DNA from: Bacillus pinisoli
GTDB taxonomy: Bacteria; Bacillota; Bacilli; Bacillales; SA4
NCBI RefSeq assembly: GCF_023036475.1
Contig: NZ_JAJQKI010000010.1
Coordinates: forward strand, 62,001 to 126,000
DNA: 64,000 nt
Direction of reading: 5' to 3'
The translations under genes were made by a program, and so were the position numbers. Position 1 is the first letter of the stretch; every line of letters starts with the position of its first letter. This document shows, piece by piece, positions 1-8,529 of this stretch. Under the pieces are notes generated by a model. It saw only the letters and a list, made by a program, of their open reading frames with translations, did not search any database and was not told the DNA's origin.

Positions 1-2
1 TT

Positions 3-254
3 ATACTGGCGTCAACGAAATGTGATTTTGTTGATCAAGCATACTTTTCACAAGCTCTTAGGATTATTACAACGGTCTCACATATAGGTACAAAAAGCTT
101 TACTTTACATCATGATATTGTAGATAGTCTAACTAAAAAAGTGATTGCAAAAGGGACTGCTACCATCGTTTATTTTGATTTTCATGAACAGAAGAGTGCT
201 CCAATACCTGAGAGCCTACGTAACCAACTAGAAGGTTTTGTAGCGATTAATTAA
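3..254 (+). CDS. Acyl-CoA thioesterase, hotdog fold (3' end only)
   Basis: The frame is open from the left edge to a TAA at 252-254 and gives an 83-residue C-terminal fragment; the start lies outside the window. The sequence has a 'CDFVDQAYFSQALRI' stretch, then alternating beta strands ('TKSFTLHHDIVDSLTKKVIAKG' and 'TATIVYFDF'), the pattern of 4-hydroxybenzoyl-CoA/YbgC-type hotdog thioesterases that hydrolyse acyl-CoA to free acid and CoA. The next gene starts 22 bp downstream on the same strand with no terminator between, so it probably opens or belongs to the acyl-CoA operon. The substrate cannot be told from the fragment. Confidence 0.7.
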   Translation: MLASTKCDFVDQAYFSQALRIITTVSHIGTKSFTLHHDIVDSLTKKVIAKGTATIVYFDFHEQKSAPIPESLRNQLEGFVAIN

Positions 255-276
255 TCTAAATACAGAAGGTGAGTTT

Positions 277-1353
277 ATGAACAAGATAAACCGGACTCTT
301 GACACAATTCCTGTGCGAAAGGGTGAGCAATTAGATGAGAAGGAATTATTACGATTCCTTCAAACTCATTTCGAATTAGACAATCAACCTCTAGAAATTA
401 ACCAGTTTGGTGCAGGTCATTCTAATCTAACGTATGAACTAAGGGTTGGGGAGTGGGAAGCTGTTTTACGACGTCCTCCTCACGGACCTGTAGCACCTAA
501 GGCCCATGATATGGGGAGAGAATATAGCATTCTTAAAGATTTACACCCAGTGTTTCCACTTGCCCCAAAGCCTTATATATTTTCTGATCAGCCTTCTATC
601 GTTGGTAGTCCCTTCTATTTAATGGAAAGAAGAAGAGGGTTCGTTTACGATACCACATTCCCGAAAGAGCTTGAAGTAACGAAAGAACTATGTCACGGAT
701 TATCTGCGTCGATGGTTGATACATTAGTGGAACTCCATTCGATAGATTATAAGAAAACAAAGTTAGTAGAGATGACACAGCCTGATGGATTTATGGAAAG
801 GCAAGTTCACGGTTGGATTGGACGTTATGTAAGGGCAAGAACGGACGATATTCCAGGAGTGGAGGAACTTACGACATGGCTTGCGACGAATATTCCAACT
901 TCACAGGCTCCAACCATTATCCATTATGACTACAAATTAAATAATGCCATATTTTCTTATGACGATCCAACAAAGATGGTAGGTTTGTTTGATTGGGAAA
1001 TGACGACTGTCGGGGATCCTTTAGCGGAAGTGGGAGCGGCGATGAGCTACTGGATTGAAAAGGATGACCCAGAGTTATTAAGTAAAGGACCGGGCAAAGA
1101 GCCAGTAACCGTTAATGAAGGATTCTACACAAGGCAGCAATTCGTGGAGGAATATGCAAAAAAGAGTGGTAGGGATTTGTCTACTATTCACTACTATACA
1201 ACCTTTGCTTATTTTAAACTGGCAGTTATCTGTCAACAGATCTATTACCGTTATAAGCAAGGCCAAACGCAGGACCCACGATTTAAAGATTTACATGTCT
1301 TTGTGAAAAGCTTGATTACCTATGCTCTTACGACAAGAAAGGGCTGGGAATAG
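277..1353 (+). CDS. Phosphotransferase family protein (APH/ACAD10-like kinase fold)
   Basis: 358 residues of the aminoglycoside-phosphotransferase/choline-kinase fold. The catalytic Brenner-type motif 'IIHYDYKLNN' (Asp, Asn) is near residue 217 and the metal-binding 'GLFDWEMTTVGDP' follows near 237. An N-terminal 'FGAGHSNLTYEL' forms the nucleotide loop. In bacteria this branch is commonly encoded beside acyl-CoA dehydrogenases and resembles the kinase half of eukaryotic ACAD10/11, which phosphorylates 4-hydroxyacyl-CoA. That fits the acyl-CoA dehydrogenase two genes downstream. The ATG at 277 follows an AAGGTGAG site. An antibiotic-modifying role is unlikely in this context; the exact substrate is inferred only. 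Confidence 0.8.
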   Translation: MNKINRTLDTIPVRKGEQLDEKELLRFLQTHFELDNQPLEINQFGAGHSNLTYELRVGEWEAVLRRPPHGPVAPKAHDMGREYSILKDLHPVFPLAPKPYIFSDQPSIVGSPFYLMERRRGFVYDTTFPKELEVTKELCHGLSASMVDTLVELHSIDYKKTKLVEMTQPDGFMERQVHGWIGRYVRARTDDIPGVEELTTWLATNIPTSQAPTIIHYDYKLNNAIFSYDDPTKMVGLFDWEMTTVGDPLAEVGAAMSYWIEKDDPELLSKGPGKEPVTVNEGFYTRQQFVEEYAKKSGRDLSTIHYYTTFAYFKLAVICQQIYYRYKQGQTQDPRFKDLHVFVKSLITYALTTRKGWE

Positions 1354-1375
1354 GGATAAGAAATGGGGTCTCTCC

Positions 1376-2113
1376 ATGATAAAGGTTCATGTCATTCTGA
1401 AGAAAGAGGATATAGACGAGCAAGAAATGAGCTCTGGCAAGATTGCTGTTGTATTTGATGTATTATTGGCAACTTCAACCATAACAGCTGCCCTTCAGTT
1501 CGGAGCAAAGGAAGTAATCCCTGTTTTAAATGGTGAGGATGCAAGAAGATTCGGAGCTGGTTTATCTAATCAGGAACATGTATTAGTTGGAGAGTATGAA
1601 GGAAAAACAATTGAGGGTTTTCTTGATCCTAACCCACTAGCTTTAAAGGAACAGATAAATGGGAAAACCGTTATCTTATCAACGACGAACGGAACAGTGG
1701 CGATTAACAAGTCAAGGAAGGCAAAACATGTTTATGCTTGCTCTCTGCTAAATGGTGAAGCGGTAGCCGAGCATGTCCTCAAGACACGTCAGGAAGAAAC
1801 CATCGTGGTCGTGTGTTCAGGTTCTTCTGGTCAATTTTGTTTAGAAGATTTCTTTGGAGCAGGTTATTTTCTAGATTGCCTATCGAAAAACCACTCACTT
1901 GATTTAACAGATTCCGCTAAGGCAGCCTTATTATTTTTTAGAAGTTATCAAGACCATGCGATTACCACACTGACAGATACAAGAGTAGGTCAGATGTTAG
2001 AGAGGGTTGGATATTCCGAGGAAATAGATTTTGTTTCCCAATGTGGAATCTTCCCGGTCGTACCAGTATTACAGGGAAATAGTCTTAAAAAGGAGATGAC
2101 CAAAACATGGTAA
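1376..2113 (+). CDS. 2-phosphosulfolactate phosphatase family protein (ComB-like)
   Basis: About 245 residues matching the ComB family (Mg-dependent 2-phosphosulfolactate phosphatase of coenzyme M and sulfolactate synthesis). Hallmarks are 'KIAVVFDVLLATSTITAAL', 'LSTTNGTVAI' and a C-terminal 'QCGIFPVVPVLQG'. I place the start at the ATG at 1376 (MIKVHVI...), just downstream of the preceding gene, with a GGGG-rich weak ribosome site; an upstream in-frame ATG at 1322 would overlap that gene. The 3' end overlaps the acyl-CoA dehydrogenase start by 7 nt, which implies translational coupling. No other sulfolactate gene is visible, so the true substrate may differ from the family name. Confidence 0.78.
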   Translation: MIKVHVILKKEDIDEQEMSSGKIAVVFDVLLATSTITAALQFGAKEVIPVLNGEDARRFGAGLSNQEHVLVGEYEGKTIEGFLDPNPLALKEQINGKTVILSTTNGTVAINKSRKAKHVYACSLLNGEAVAEHVLKTRQEETIVVVCSGSSGQFCLEDFFGAGYFLDCLSKNHSLDLTDSAKAALLFFRSYQDHAITTLTDTRVGQMLERVGYSEEIDFVSQCGIFPVVPVLQGNSLKKEMTKTW

Positions 2114-3879
2114 CAACAAAATCTAATCAATATGGAGGAAGTTTCCTCTTTCAGACCATTGAAGCGAAGGAGTTGTTTACTCCGGAAGACTTTACTGATG
2201 AACACCGAATGATTGCCTCAACTGCCAAACAATTTATAGAAAAAGAAGTTGCTCCTTATCGTGATGATATTGAACATCAAGATTTTAAAAGAGTAGTAAA
2301 TCTCTTAAGGAAAGCGGGAGAACTAGGCTTATTAGCTCACAGTGTGCCTGAATCCTATGAAGGATTAGGTTTAGATAAGGTCAGTAAAGCACTTGTTGGA
2401 GAAGCAGTTGGTCGCTCGAGTGGCTATGGTGTGGCCCATTCAAACCACACTTGTATTGCCACTTTACCTATCACTTATTTTGGGAATGAAGAGCAAAAGC
2501 AAAAATACTTACCTAAATTAGCATCAGGTGAGTATCTAGGAGCGTATTGTCTTACTGAACCGGGATCAGGTTCAGATGCCTTAGCAGCTAAAACAACAGC
2601 AAAACTTAACGAAGAAGGTACTCACTATATTCTTAATGGAACTAAGCTATATATTACGAATGCCGTATTTTCAGATACTTTTATCGTCTATGCAAAGGTA
2701 GATGGAACAAAGTTTACGGCCTTTATTGTAGAAAAAGATTTTCCAGGATTATCACTTGGACCTGAAGAAAAGAAGATGGGGATTAAAGGTTCATCGACTC
2801 GATCTGTTATTCTTGAGGATTGTTTAGTACCTGTAGAGAATCTATTAGGGGAAATTGGGAAAGGTCATGTGATTGCGTTAAATGTGCTTAATTTGGGGAG
2901 ATTTAACCTAGGCGCTGCAACAATGGGGGGCGCTAAGCATGCTCTAGATACAACTATACAATTTATTCAAGAACGTCAGCAATTTGGACGTAGGATAGCG
3001 GATTTCGGTGCGACTAAAGAGAAAATTGCAAAGATGGCAGCTCGTATTTATGCGGCTGAATCTCTTCAATACCGTACTGCTCAACTACTAGAGGACGTGT
3101 TAGGAGATTTATATAATTCTACTAACCTTGGGGAAATTGGTAAGGCTCTAATGGAGTATTCGATAGAATGTGCATTGTGTAAGGTATATGGTTCAGAAAC
3201 ATTAGACTATGTAGTAGATGAGGCGGTTCAGCTTCATGGTGGAGCTGGGTTTATACAGGAATATAAGGTTGAGCAAATGTACCGCGATTCAAGGATTAAT
3301 CGAATTTTTGAAGGGACCAATGAAATTAACCGTTTATTAATTCCTACCCATGTACTTAGAAAAGCACTTAAAGGAGAAATTCCACTACAAGAATTAATTA
3401 CGAAAGCTCAGCTTGAGCTACAGTCTAATCCTAATACAATCGAAGGGCTATTAGGTAAGGAAAAAGAAGCAGTCGCAACAATACGCCGTATTTTCTTGCT
3501 TCTTACAGGGATGGCTTATGAGAAGCTAGGTGAAAGAATAGTTGAAGAACAAGAAATTGTCATGCGTTTATCTGAAATTGCCATTACCTTATTTGCTACA
3601 GAATCAGCGGTTCTGCGCTCCGAAAAAGCTGCTTTAAAAAATGGAGAGGAAAAGGAACAGTTGAAAATAAAACTAGCGAACTCCTTTGTTGAAGATTCAG
3701 TTATTGAAGTAGAGGGAATTACAAGAAAAATTGTAAGCGGGTTAACGAATGAAGAAGAACAACAAGCCGTATTCCCTCTTATTCATCAAGCATTAAGTCG
3801 TTTTCAATCAACCGGATTTATTCAAAGAAACCGTGATATTGCAGATTCTTTATATAGCGATAATCAGTACACTTGTTAA
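2107..3879 (+). CDS. Acyl-CoA dehydrogenase (FadE-type, ~590 residues)
   Basis: A 590-residue flavoprotein that would catalyse the first, alpha-beta dehydrogenation step of fatty acyl-CoA beta-oxidation. N-terminal helical domain residues ~25-145, beta domain with 'YCLTEPGSGSDA' (~150), C-terminal helical domain with 'RQQFGRRIADFGATKEKIAKMAA', 'QLHGGAGFIQEYKVEQMYRDSRI' and 'IFEGTNEINR', where Glu is the expected catalytic base. The extra ~180-residue C-terminal helical part and total length match the B. subtilis FadE (YusJ) type rather than 380-residue short forms. It overlaps the ComB-like gene by 7 nt and is in one operon with it. Confidence 0.92.
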   Translation: MVTTKSNQYGGSFLFQTIEAKELFTPEDFTDEHRMIASTAKQFIEKEVAPYRDDIEHQDFKRVVNLLRKAGELGLLAHSVPESYEGLGLDKVSKALVGEAVGRSSGYGVAHSNHTCIATLPITYFGNEEQKQKYLPKLASGEYLGAYCLTEPGSGSDALAAKTTAKLNEEGTHYILNGTKLYITNAVFSDTFIVYAKVDGTKFTAFIVEKDFPGLSLGPEEKKMGIKGSSTRSVILEDCLVPVENLLGEIGKGHVIALNVLNLGRFNLGAATMGGAKHALDTTIQFIQERQQFGRRIADFGATKEKIAKMAARIYAAESLQYRTAQLLEDVLGDLYNSTNLGEIGKALMEYSIECALCKVYGSETLDYVVDEAVQLHGGAGFIQEYKVEQMYRDSRINRIFEGTNEINRLLIPTHVLRKALKGEIPLQELITKAQLELQSNPNTIEGLLGKEKEAVATIRRIFLLLTGMAYEKLGERIVEEQEIVMRLSEIAITLFATESAVLRSEKAALKNGEEKEQLKIKLANSFVEDSVIEVEGITRKIVSGLTNEEEQQAVFPLIHQALSRFQSTGFIQRNRDIADSLYSDNQYTC

Positions 3880-3946
3880 ATGATTCATATGTCATAACTC
3901 ATACCGATAAGGGGAAATGAAAAACTTAAAAAGGGGGATGATGCTG

Positions 3947-4717
3947 ATGAGATTTAAAGAAGCCGTTGCTGTCGTCACTGGTGCTGGTAGTGGAATTGGT
4001 GAAGCGACAGCCAAGCAATTAGCAAACGAAGGTGCAAAGGTCATTTTAGTGGGAAGAACGAAAGCTAAACTTGATCGAGTTGCAGCAGAACTGAATGAGT
4101 TTTCAGCTCAGTGTGCCGATGTTTTTGCTGCTGATGTGACAAAGGAAGAGGATGTTAAAAACTTGGCTCACTACGTAAAAGAAACATATGGAGACCTCCA
4201 TGTATTAGTAAATAACGCAGGTGGGTCTACTCATAACAATATTACGAAGCTTTCTATCGAGGATTGGGACCAGGTTCAAAATGTTAACTTGAGAAGTGTT
4301 TTCCTGGTGTCAAAATTTCTAGGTGAAGTAATGGTTGAAGGAAGTTCACGAAATGGCATACAAGACCGAGCAATTGTAAATGTGGCCTCTCTTTCCGGGC
4401 ATAAAGCGGGTGCACACATCCCTCACTATAGTGCAGCAAAAGCAGCCGTCATTAATTTCACAAGAGCACTGGCATATGAATTTTCACAATTTGGCATTCG
4501 TGCAAATTCTGTTTCACCTGGATTTGTAGAAACGCCACTAACTGAACAAGGCTTACAAAATGATAGATTCGTAGAAGCCATTAAGAGAAGTACAGCGTTG
4601 AAGCGCGTCGGCAGACCTGAAGAGATTAGTAGTGTAATCTGCTTTGCTGCTTCAAAGGATGCATCCTATATGACCGGTTCTGATTTACTAGCTGATGGTG
4701 GATGGTTGATTGTATAG
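3947..4717 (+). CDS. Short-chain dehydrogenase/reductase (SDR)
   Basis: A 256-residue classical SDR, NAD(P)-dependent. It has the glycine-rich 'VVTGAGSGIGEATA' near the N terminus, 'VNNAGG', the catalytic Ser in 'VNVASLSGHKAG', Tyr/Lys in 'HYSAAKAAV', and the C-terminal 'SYMTGSDLLADGGWLI'. In an operon between an acyl-CoA dehydrogenase and an enoyl-CoA hydratase it most likely oxidises a 3-hydroxyacyl-CoA. The start is uncertain: ATG at 3947 lies 9 nt after AAGGGGG and is preferred, while ATG codons at 3938, 3941 and 3917 are also in frame, the last with its purine-rich site only 2 nt away. Confidence 0.88.
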   Translation: MRFKEAVAVVTGAGSGIGEATAKQLANEGAKVILVGRTKAKLDRVAAELNEFSAQCADVFAADVTKEEDVKNLAHYVKETYGDLHVLVNNAGGSTHNNITKLSIEDWDQVQNVNLRSVFLVSKFLGEVMVEGSSRNGIQDRAIVNVASLSGHKAGAHIPHYSAAKAAVINFTRALAYEFSQFGIRANSVSPGFVETPLTEQGLQNDRFVEAIKRSTALKRVGRPEEISSVICFAASKDASYMTGSDLLADGGWLIV

Positions 4718-4779
4718 GGTGTTTCTTATATCTGCAACGAATTGTGCGGTAAGATCCTAAAATATAAGGAGTGAATCGA

Positions 4780-5559
4780 ATGTCCACAGAACATTTATTA
4801 ATTCATCAAAACGGTCCTGTGCTTTCTTTAACATTAAATCGTCCAGAGAGCTTAAATGCATTTAGTCCAGAGATGATCCTAGGATTAACAAACGCCTTTA
4901 AAAAGGCTGCAGAAGATGAAGAAATTAGAGTAGTCGTACTTTCTGGAGCAGGAAGAGCCTTTACTGCTGGTGGAGATGTTAAAACAATGGGACAAACGTC
5001 GCCAAAGGCAGTATATGATCATATCGGAAAATTAAATGAACTTATCATCACAATGAAAAACTTACCTAAACCAATTGTTGCTTCTGTGCACGGATTTGCA
5101 GCAGGAGCGGGCTTTAATTTAGCCTTAGGAGCTGACCTAATACTAGCCGCTGAAGATACAAAATTTATTTTAAGTTTTGCTCAAGTTGGACTTATCTCCG
5201 ATGGTGGAGGATTATATTTCTTACCTCGTCTTATAGGTCCAAATCGTGCGAAGGAGTTATTCTTTAGTGCCGAGCCATTACTGGCAGATCGAGCATTGGA
5301 ATATGGAATTGTAAATCACGTTTTTCCACTAGAATCATTAAAAGATGAAACGATAAGATTTGCCAATAAGCTTGCTAATGGTCCTGGAGTTGCTTATGGA
5401 ATGGTTAAAAAATTAGTAGATCAAGCAGGCCAATCGACTCTCGAAGAAATGTTGGAACAAGAACGAATTACTCAAGCAATGATGGTCACGACAACCGATC
5501 ACAGAGAAGGTGTTCAAGCATTTGTAGAGAAACGTAAACCATCATTTTCAGGGAGGTAA
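4780..5559 (+). CDS. Enoyl-CoA hydratase/isomerase (crotonase family)
   Basis: A 259-residue crotonase-fold protein that would hydrate or isomerise an enoyl-CoA. The first oxyanion-hole region is 'LSGAGRAFTAGGDVKTM' and the second 'SVHGFAAGAGFNLALGADLILAAEDTKF'. The position of the second catalytic Glu is occupied by 'LISDGGGLYFLPRLIG', where Asp/Gly replace the usual Glu of hydratases, so isomerase or another crotonase activity is possible. The ATG at 4780 is chosen because the upstream GTG at 4771 sits inside the AAGGAG ribosome site. It ends 4 nt before the next gene. Confidence 0.88.
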   Translation: MSTEHLLIHQNGPVLSLTLNRPESLNAFSPEMILGLTNAFKKAAEDEEIRVVVLSGAGRAFTAGGDVKTMGQTSPKAVYDHIGKLNELIITMKNLPKPIVASVHGFAAGAGFNLALGADLILAAEDTKFILSFAQVGLISDGGGLYFLPRLIGPNRAKELFFSAEPLLADRALEYGIVNHVFPLESLKDETIRFANKLANGPGVAYGMVKKLVDQAGQSTLEEMLEQERITQAMMVTTTDHREGVQAFVEKRKPSFSGR

Positions 5560-5563
5560 TGAG

Positions 5564-6547
5564 ATGAAAGCCGTTCAATTTAGTCAATATGGTGGACCGG
5601 AAGTATTAGAAATGGTGGAGCTAGAAAAGCCAACTCCTGGTGCAAATGAAGTAGTTATTGAAATAAAAGCTATTGGGGTTAATTATGCGGATACGGCTAG
5701 AAGAGAAGGACAATATGTAGTACCGACTCCACTTCCTTTCGTACCGGGGGCAGAGGTTGCTGGTGTTGTAGTGGAAGTAGGATCGGAAGTGACTTCGGTA
5801 CAGATTGGGACAAAGGTCGTTACTTTATTAGGCAGTAAAAAAGCAACTGGTTACGCAGAGTATACGATTGCAGACGAAAGAGGGCTTATCCCACTACCAG
5901 AAGGAGTAGATTATAATCAGGCAGTTGCTCTTCCTCTACAAGGTCTAAGTGCGTATCATGTATTAAAAACAATGGGGCGGTTAGAAGAAGGGGAAACCGT
6001 ATTAATCCATGCTGCTGCAGGTGGTGTTGGAACGATTGCTGTTCAACTAGCAAAGTTATTTGGAGCAGGTAAAATTATCGCAACTGCTAGCACGAGTGAG
6101 AAATTAGAATTGGCCAGAGAGCTAGGGGCAGATGTAGTTATTAACTACACGGAAGAAGATTGGGTAGAACAAGTAAAAGCAGCCACAGGTGGAAAAGGCG
6201 TCGACGTGGCGCTGGAGATGGTAGGAGGAAAGGTATTTAACCAAACGCTGAACTGTTTAGCTGCATTTGGTCGCCTTGTTGTGTTCGGTGCCGCTAGTGG
6301 GGAACAGAGTAAATTAACTCCTTCTGTACTCATGGGGAAAAACCAATCAGTAATCGGCTTCTTTTTGCCACAAATTATGAAAAAGCCTGCACTCATGCAG
6401 CAAAGTCTGGTTGAATTACTAACCTACTTACAAAAAGGGCAATTAAAACTTATTGTTGGTGGAGTGTTTCCTTTAAGTGATGCAATTCAAGTACATCAAC
6501 TACTACAATCGAGAAAAACTCAAGGTAAACTTGTGCTGGTTCCATAA
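5564..6547 (+). CDS. Quinone oxidoreductase / zinc-less MDR dehydrogenase
   Basis: A 327-residue medium-chain dehydrogenase/reductase. A GroES-like N-terminal half ('GVNYADTARREGQYVVPTPLPFVPGAEVAGVV') is followed by a Rossmann half with 'VLIHAAAGGVGTIAVQLAKLFGA'. The cysteine and histidine ligands of zinc alcohol dehydrogenases are absent, which is typical of NADPH:quinone oxidoreductase and enoyl-reductase branches. The start has a GGGAGG site 9 nt upstream. As the last gene of the operon, followed by a terminator, it may reduce an enoyl-CoA or enone arising from the pathway; that is inference. Confidence 0.87.
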   Translation: MKAVQFSQYGGPEVLEMVELEKPTPGANEVVIEIKAIGVNYADTARREGQYVVPTPLPFVPGAEVAGVVVEVGSEVTSVQIGTKVVTLLGSKKATGYAEYTIADERGLIPLPEGVDYNQAVALPLQGLSAYHVLKTMGRLEEGETVLIHAAAGGVGTIAVQLAKLFGAGKIIATASTSEKLELARELGADVVINYTEEDWVEQVKAATGGKGVDVALEMVGGKVFNQTLNCLAAFGRLVVFGAASGEQSKLTPSVLMGKNQSVIGFFLPQIMKKPALMQQSLVELLTYLQKGQLKLIVGGVFPLSDAIQVHQLLQSRKTQGKLVLVP

Positions 6548-6556
6548 TTTAGAGAT

Positions 6557-6594
6557 TAAAACGATCTTTTTGGTAACAAGAAGGTCGTTTTTTT
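6557..6594 (+). terminator. Rho-independent terminator of the acyl-CoA operon
   Basis: The stem AAACGATCTT...AAGGTCGTTT (one G-U pair) is followed by a run of seven T. It lies 10 nt after the quinone oxidoreductase stop and separates this operon from the acyl-CoA ligase. Confidence 0.8.
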
Positions 6595-6608
6595 ATAGAT
6601 ACATAGTG

Positions 6609-6713
6609 AATTGCACACAAATTCAGGATAATCGCACAGTACATGAGAGTAATTGCACACTAGTTCACTTGAATTGCACAAAAACTCAAGTTAATTGCAC
6701 AGAACTAGTTTTT
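6609..6713. repeat. Five tandem 21-bp direct repeats (AATTGCACA units)
   Basis: Five consecutive units begin at 6609, 6630, 6651, 6672 and 6693, each exactly 21 bp. Each starts AATTGCACA (AATCGCACA in unit 2) and units 1, 3 and 4 continue with a TTCA/CTCA and a G-rich end. The 21-bp period equals two helical turns, so the conserved blocks face the same side of DNA. The array fills the gap between the operon terminator and the acyl-CoA ligase promoter region. An ORF (6477-6809) runs through it but is a by-product of the repeat. Confidence 0.85.
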
Positions 6714-6766
6714 TTTACATCCTCACTAGTATATTTGCCGCTGCACACGAATATATTACAACATCT

Positions 6767-6780
6767 TGCAAGCGTTTACA
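6767..6780 (+). promoter_or_regulatory. Candidate CcpA cre site upstream of acyl-CoA ligase
   Basis: TGCAAGCGTTTACA matches the cre consensus TGWAANCGNTNWCA at 13 of 14 positions (only C at position 3 differs). It lies 31 bp upstream of the ligase ATG. CcpA binding here would repress fatty-acid activation in glucose. A clear -35/-10 pair was not seen nearby. Confidence 0.7.
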
Positions 6781-6811
6781 TAAATATAAACTTGTACAGG
6801 AGGAGATGAAG

Positions 6812-8485
6812 ATGAGAACTACTCATTATGAATTTTGGCCGAAAGGATTAACTACAACTCTAACCGTTCCAGAGACAACTATTTATGAAAACTTAGAATA
6901 TACAGCTAAGCGCTATCCTTCTAAGACGGCTATTTATTATTATGGTGGAGCACTATCGTATAAAGAGTTATTCCTTCAGGTCAATCAGCTTGCTGGGTAT
7001 CTTGAACATGAAATCGGAGTGAAACGAGGAGATCGGGTTCTACTCTTTATGCAAAACTCCCCACAATTTGTTATTTCCTTCTATGCAATCTTACGTGTAA
7101 ATGCCATTGTTGTTCCGATTAATCCAATGAATACTCCTGATGAACTAAGATTTTATATACAGGATGGAGATATTAAGACTGGACTAGTAGGCCAAGAATT
7201 ACTACCTAGTATACAACCACTTGTTAAGACCTCGAGTTTACAATCTATCATCATCGCTTCTTACAATGAATATGCTGACTTAACTGAGGAGATTAACCAT
7301 ATACCTTTAGAAGTTTCAAGCCCTTCTGTAGTTTATCAGGAACAAGGCTTTTATAATTGGCTGGATTGTCTGAATGGTGATCGTGAGCCTTCAACGTATC
7401 AAGGAGACAGTAATGATATAGCAGTCTTACCTTATACATCAGGTACAACTGGAGTACCTAAAGGATGTATCCATACAAATAAGACGGTTCAAGCTAATAT
7501 TTACGGTGCCTATCATTGGTCTGGTGCAACGAGTGATAGCGTGCATCTCATGACCTTACCGTTATTCCATGTAACAGGAATGGTCCATAGCTTCCATGCG
7601 CCCATTCTAGCAGGTGGTTCAATGGTTTGTATGACAAGATGGAATCGAGATCTGGCGGGACATTATATTCAAAAGTATAAATGTACACATTGGGTCAATA
7701 TTAGTACAATGCTCATTGATTTCCTATCAAACCCAAATCTTTCATCCTATAATATCTCTTCACTTGCAGCCATTTCTGGAGGGGGAGCTCCTTTACCGGC
7801 AGCGGTAGGAGAAAAGTTGCACAATTTGACAGGTCTACAATTTGTAGAGGGGTACGGTTTATCGGAAACTATTGCACAGACTCACTTTAATCCACCAGAC
7901 AGACCTAAATTACAATGCCTTGGCATTCCTTCTTTTGATGTTGATGCTCGAATTGTTGAAACAAATACGTTAAGAGAACTTGGGGTAGGGGAAGTAGGAG
8001 AAATTGTAGTAAATGGACCACAGGTCTTTAAAGGCTATTATAATCGCCCGGAGGAAACGGAAGCTTCGTTTATTACGTTGGATGGAAAAAGCTTCTTTCG
8101 AACAGGTGATATAGGAAGAGTAGATGAGGAAGGATACTTCTTTATGGTTGACCGTTTAAAACGGATGATTAATGCTTCAGGGTTTAAAGTCTGGCCAACA
8201 GAAGTAGAATCATTATTGTATGCTCATCCAGCTATTCAACAAGCATGTGTAGTTGGTGTTCCTGATGAGAAAAGGGGAGAAACGGTAAAGGCGTTTGTCA
8301 TCCTTCAGGCAGGGCAAGAAGGACAGGTAACAGAAGAAGAAATTATAGAGTGGGCAAAAGAAAGAATGGCTGCTTACAAGTATCCTAGAATGATAGAATT
8401 TCGTCAGGACTTCCCTAAAACCAGTAGCGGGAAAATTTTATGGAGAAAACTTCAAGAAGAAGAACTGGCTAAACTGAGTAGTTAA
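6812..8485 (+). CDS. Acyl-CoA ligase (AMP-forming, long-chain-fatty-acid-CoA ligase type)
   Basis: A 557-residue ANL-superfamily adenylating enzyme that would activate a carboxylic acid with ATP and CoA. Seen in order: phosphate loop 'YTSGTTGVPKG' (~residue 210), 'GYGLSET' (~345), the hinge Asp in 'FFRTGDIGRVDEEGYFFMVDRLKRMI' (~430-455), and 'KTSSGKILWRKL' with the catalytic Lys near the C terminus. The ATG at 6812 is 8 nt after AGGAGG and is preferred over 6806. It is transcribed alone between two terminators, behind the 21-bp repeats and a cre-like site, and feeds the upstream acyl-CoA operon in function. Confidence 0.88.
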   Translation: MRTTHYEFWPKGLTTTLTVPETTIYENLEYTAKRYPSKTAIYYYGGALSYKELFLQVNQLAGYLEHEIGVKRGDRVLLFMQNSPQFVISFYAILRVNAIVVPINPMNTPDELRFYIQDGDIKTGLVGQELLPSIQPLVKTSSLQSIIIASYNEYADLTEEINHIPLEVSSPSVVYQEQGFYNWLDCLNGDREPSTYQGDSNDIAVLPYTSGTTGVPKGCIHTNKTVQANIYGAYHWSGATSDSVHLMTLPLFHVTGMVHSFHAPILAGGSMVCMTRWNRDLAGHYIQKYKCTHWVNISTMLIDFLSNPNLSSYNISSLAAISGGGAPLPAAVGEKLHNLTGLQFVEGYGLSETIAQTHFNPPDRPKLQCLGIPSFDVDARIVETNTLRELGVGEVGEIVVNGPQVFKGYYNRPEETEASFITLDGKSFFRTGDIGRVDEEGYFFMVDRLKRMINASGFKVWPTEVESLLYAHPAIQQACVVGVPDEKRGETVKAFVILQAGQEGQVTEEEIIEWAKERMAAYKYPRMIEFRQDFPKTSSGKILWRKLQEEELAKLSS

Positions 8486-8490
8486 AATGA

Positions 8491-8526
8491 AGCGCCGAGC
8501 CAATGAAGAGCTCGGCGCTGTTTTAA
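8491..8526 (+). terminator. Rho-independent terminator of the acyl-CoA ligase
   Basis: A perfect 10-bp stem AGCGCCGAGC / GCTCGGCGCT is followed by TGTTTT, starting 5 nt after the stop codon. Confidence 0.88.
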
Positions 8527-8529
8527 TTA

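Noticed and set aside
6477..6809. 110-residue plus-strand ORF over the 21-bp repeats
   Set aside because: It runs inside the oxidoreductase 3' end and the tandem repeats, has no ribosome-binding site, and its residues repeat 'NCT' because of the repeat period.
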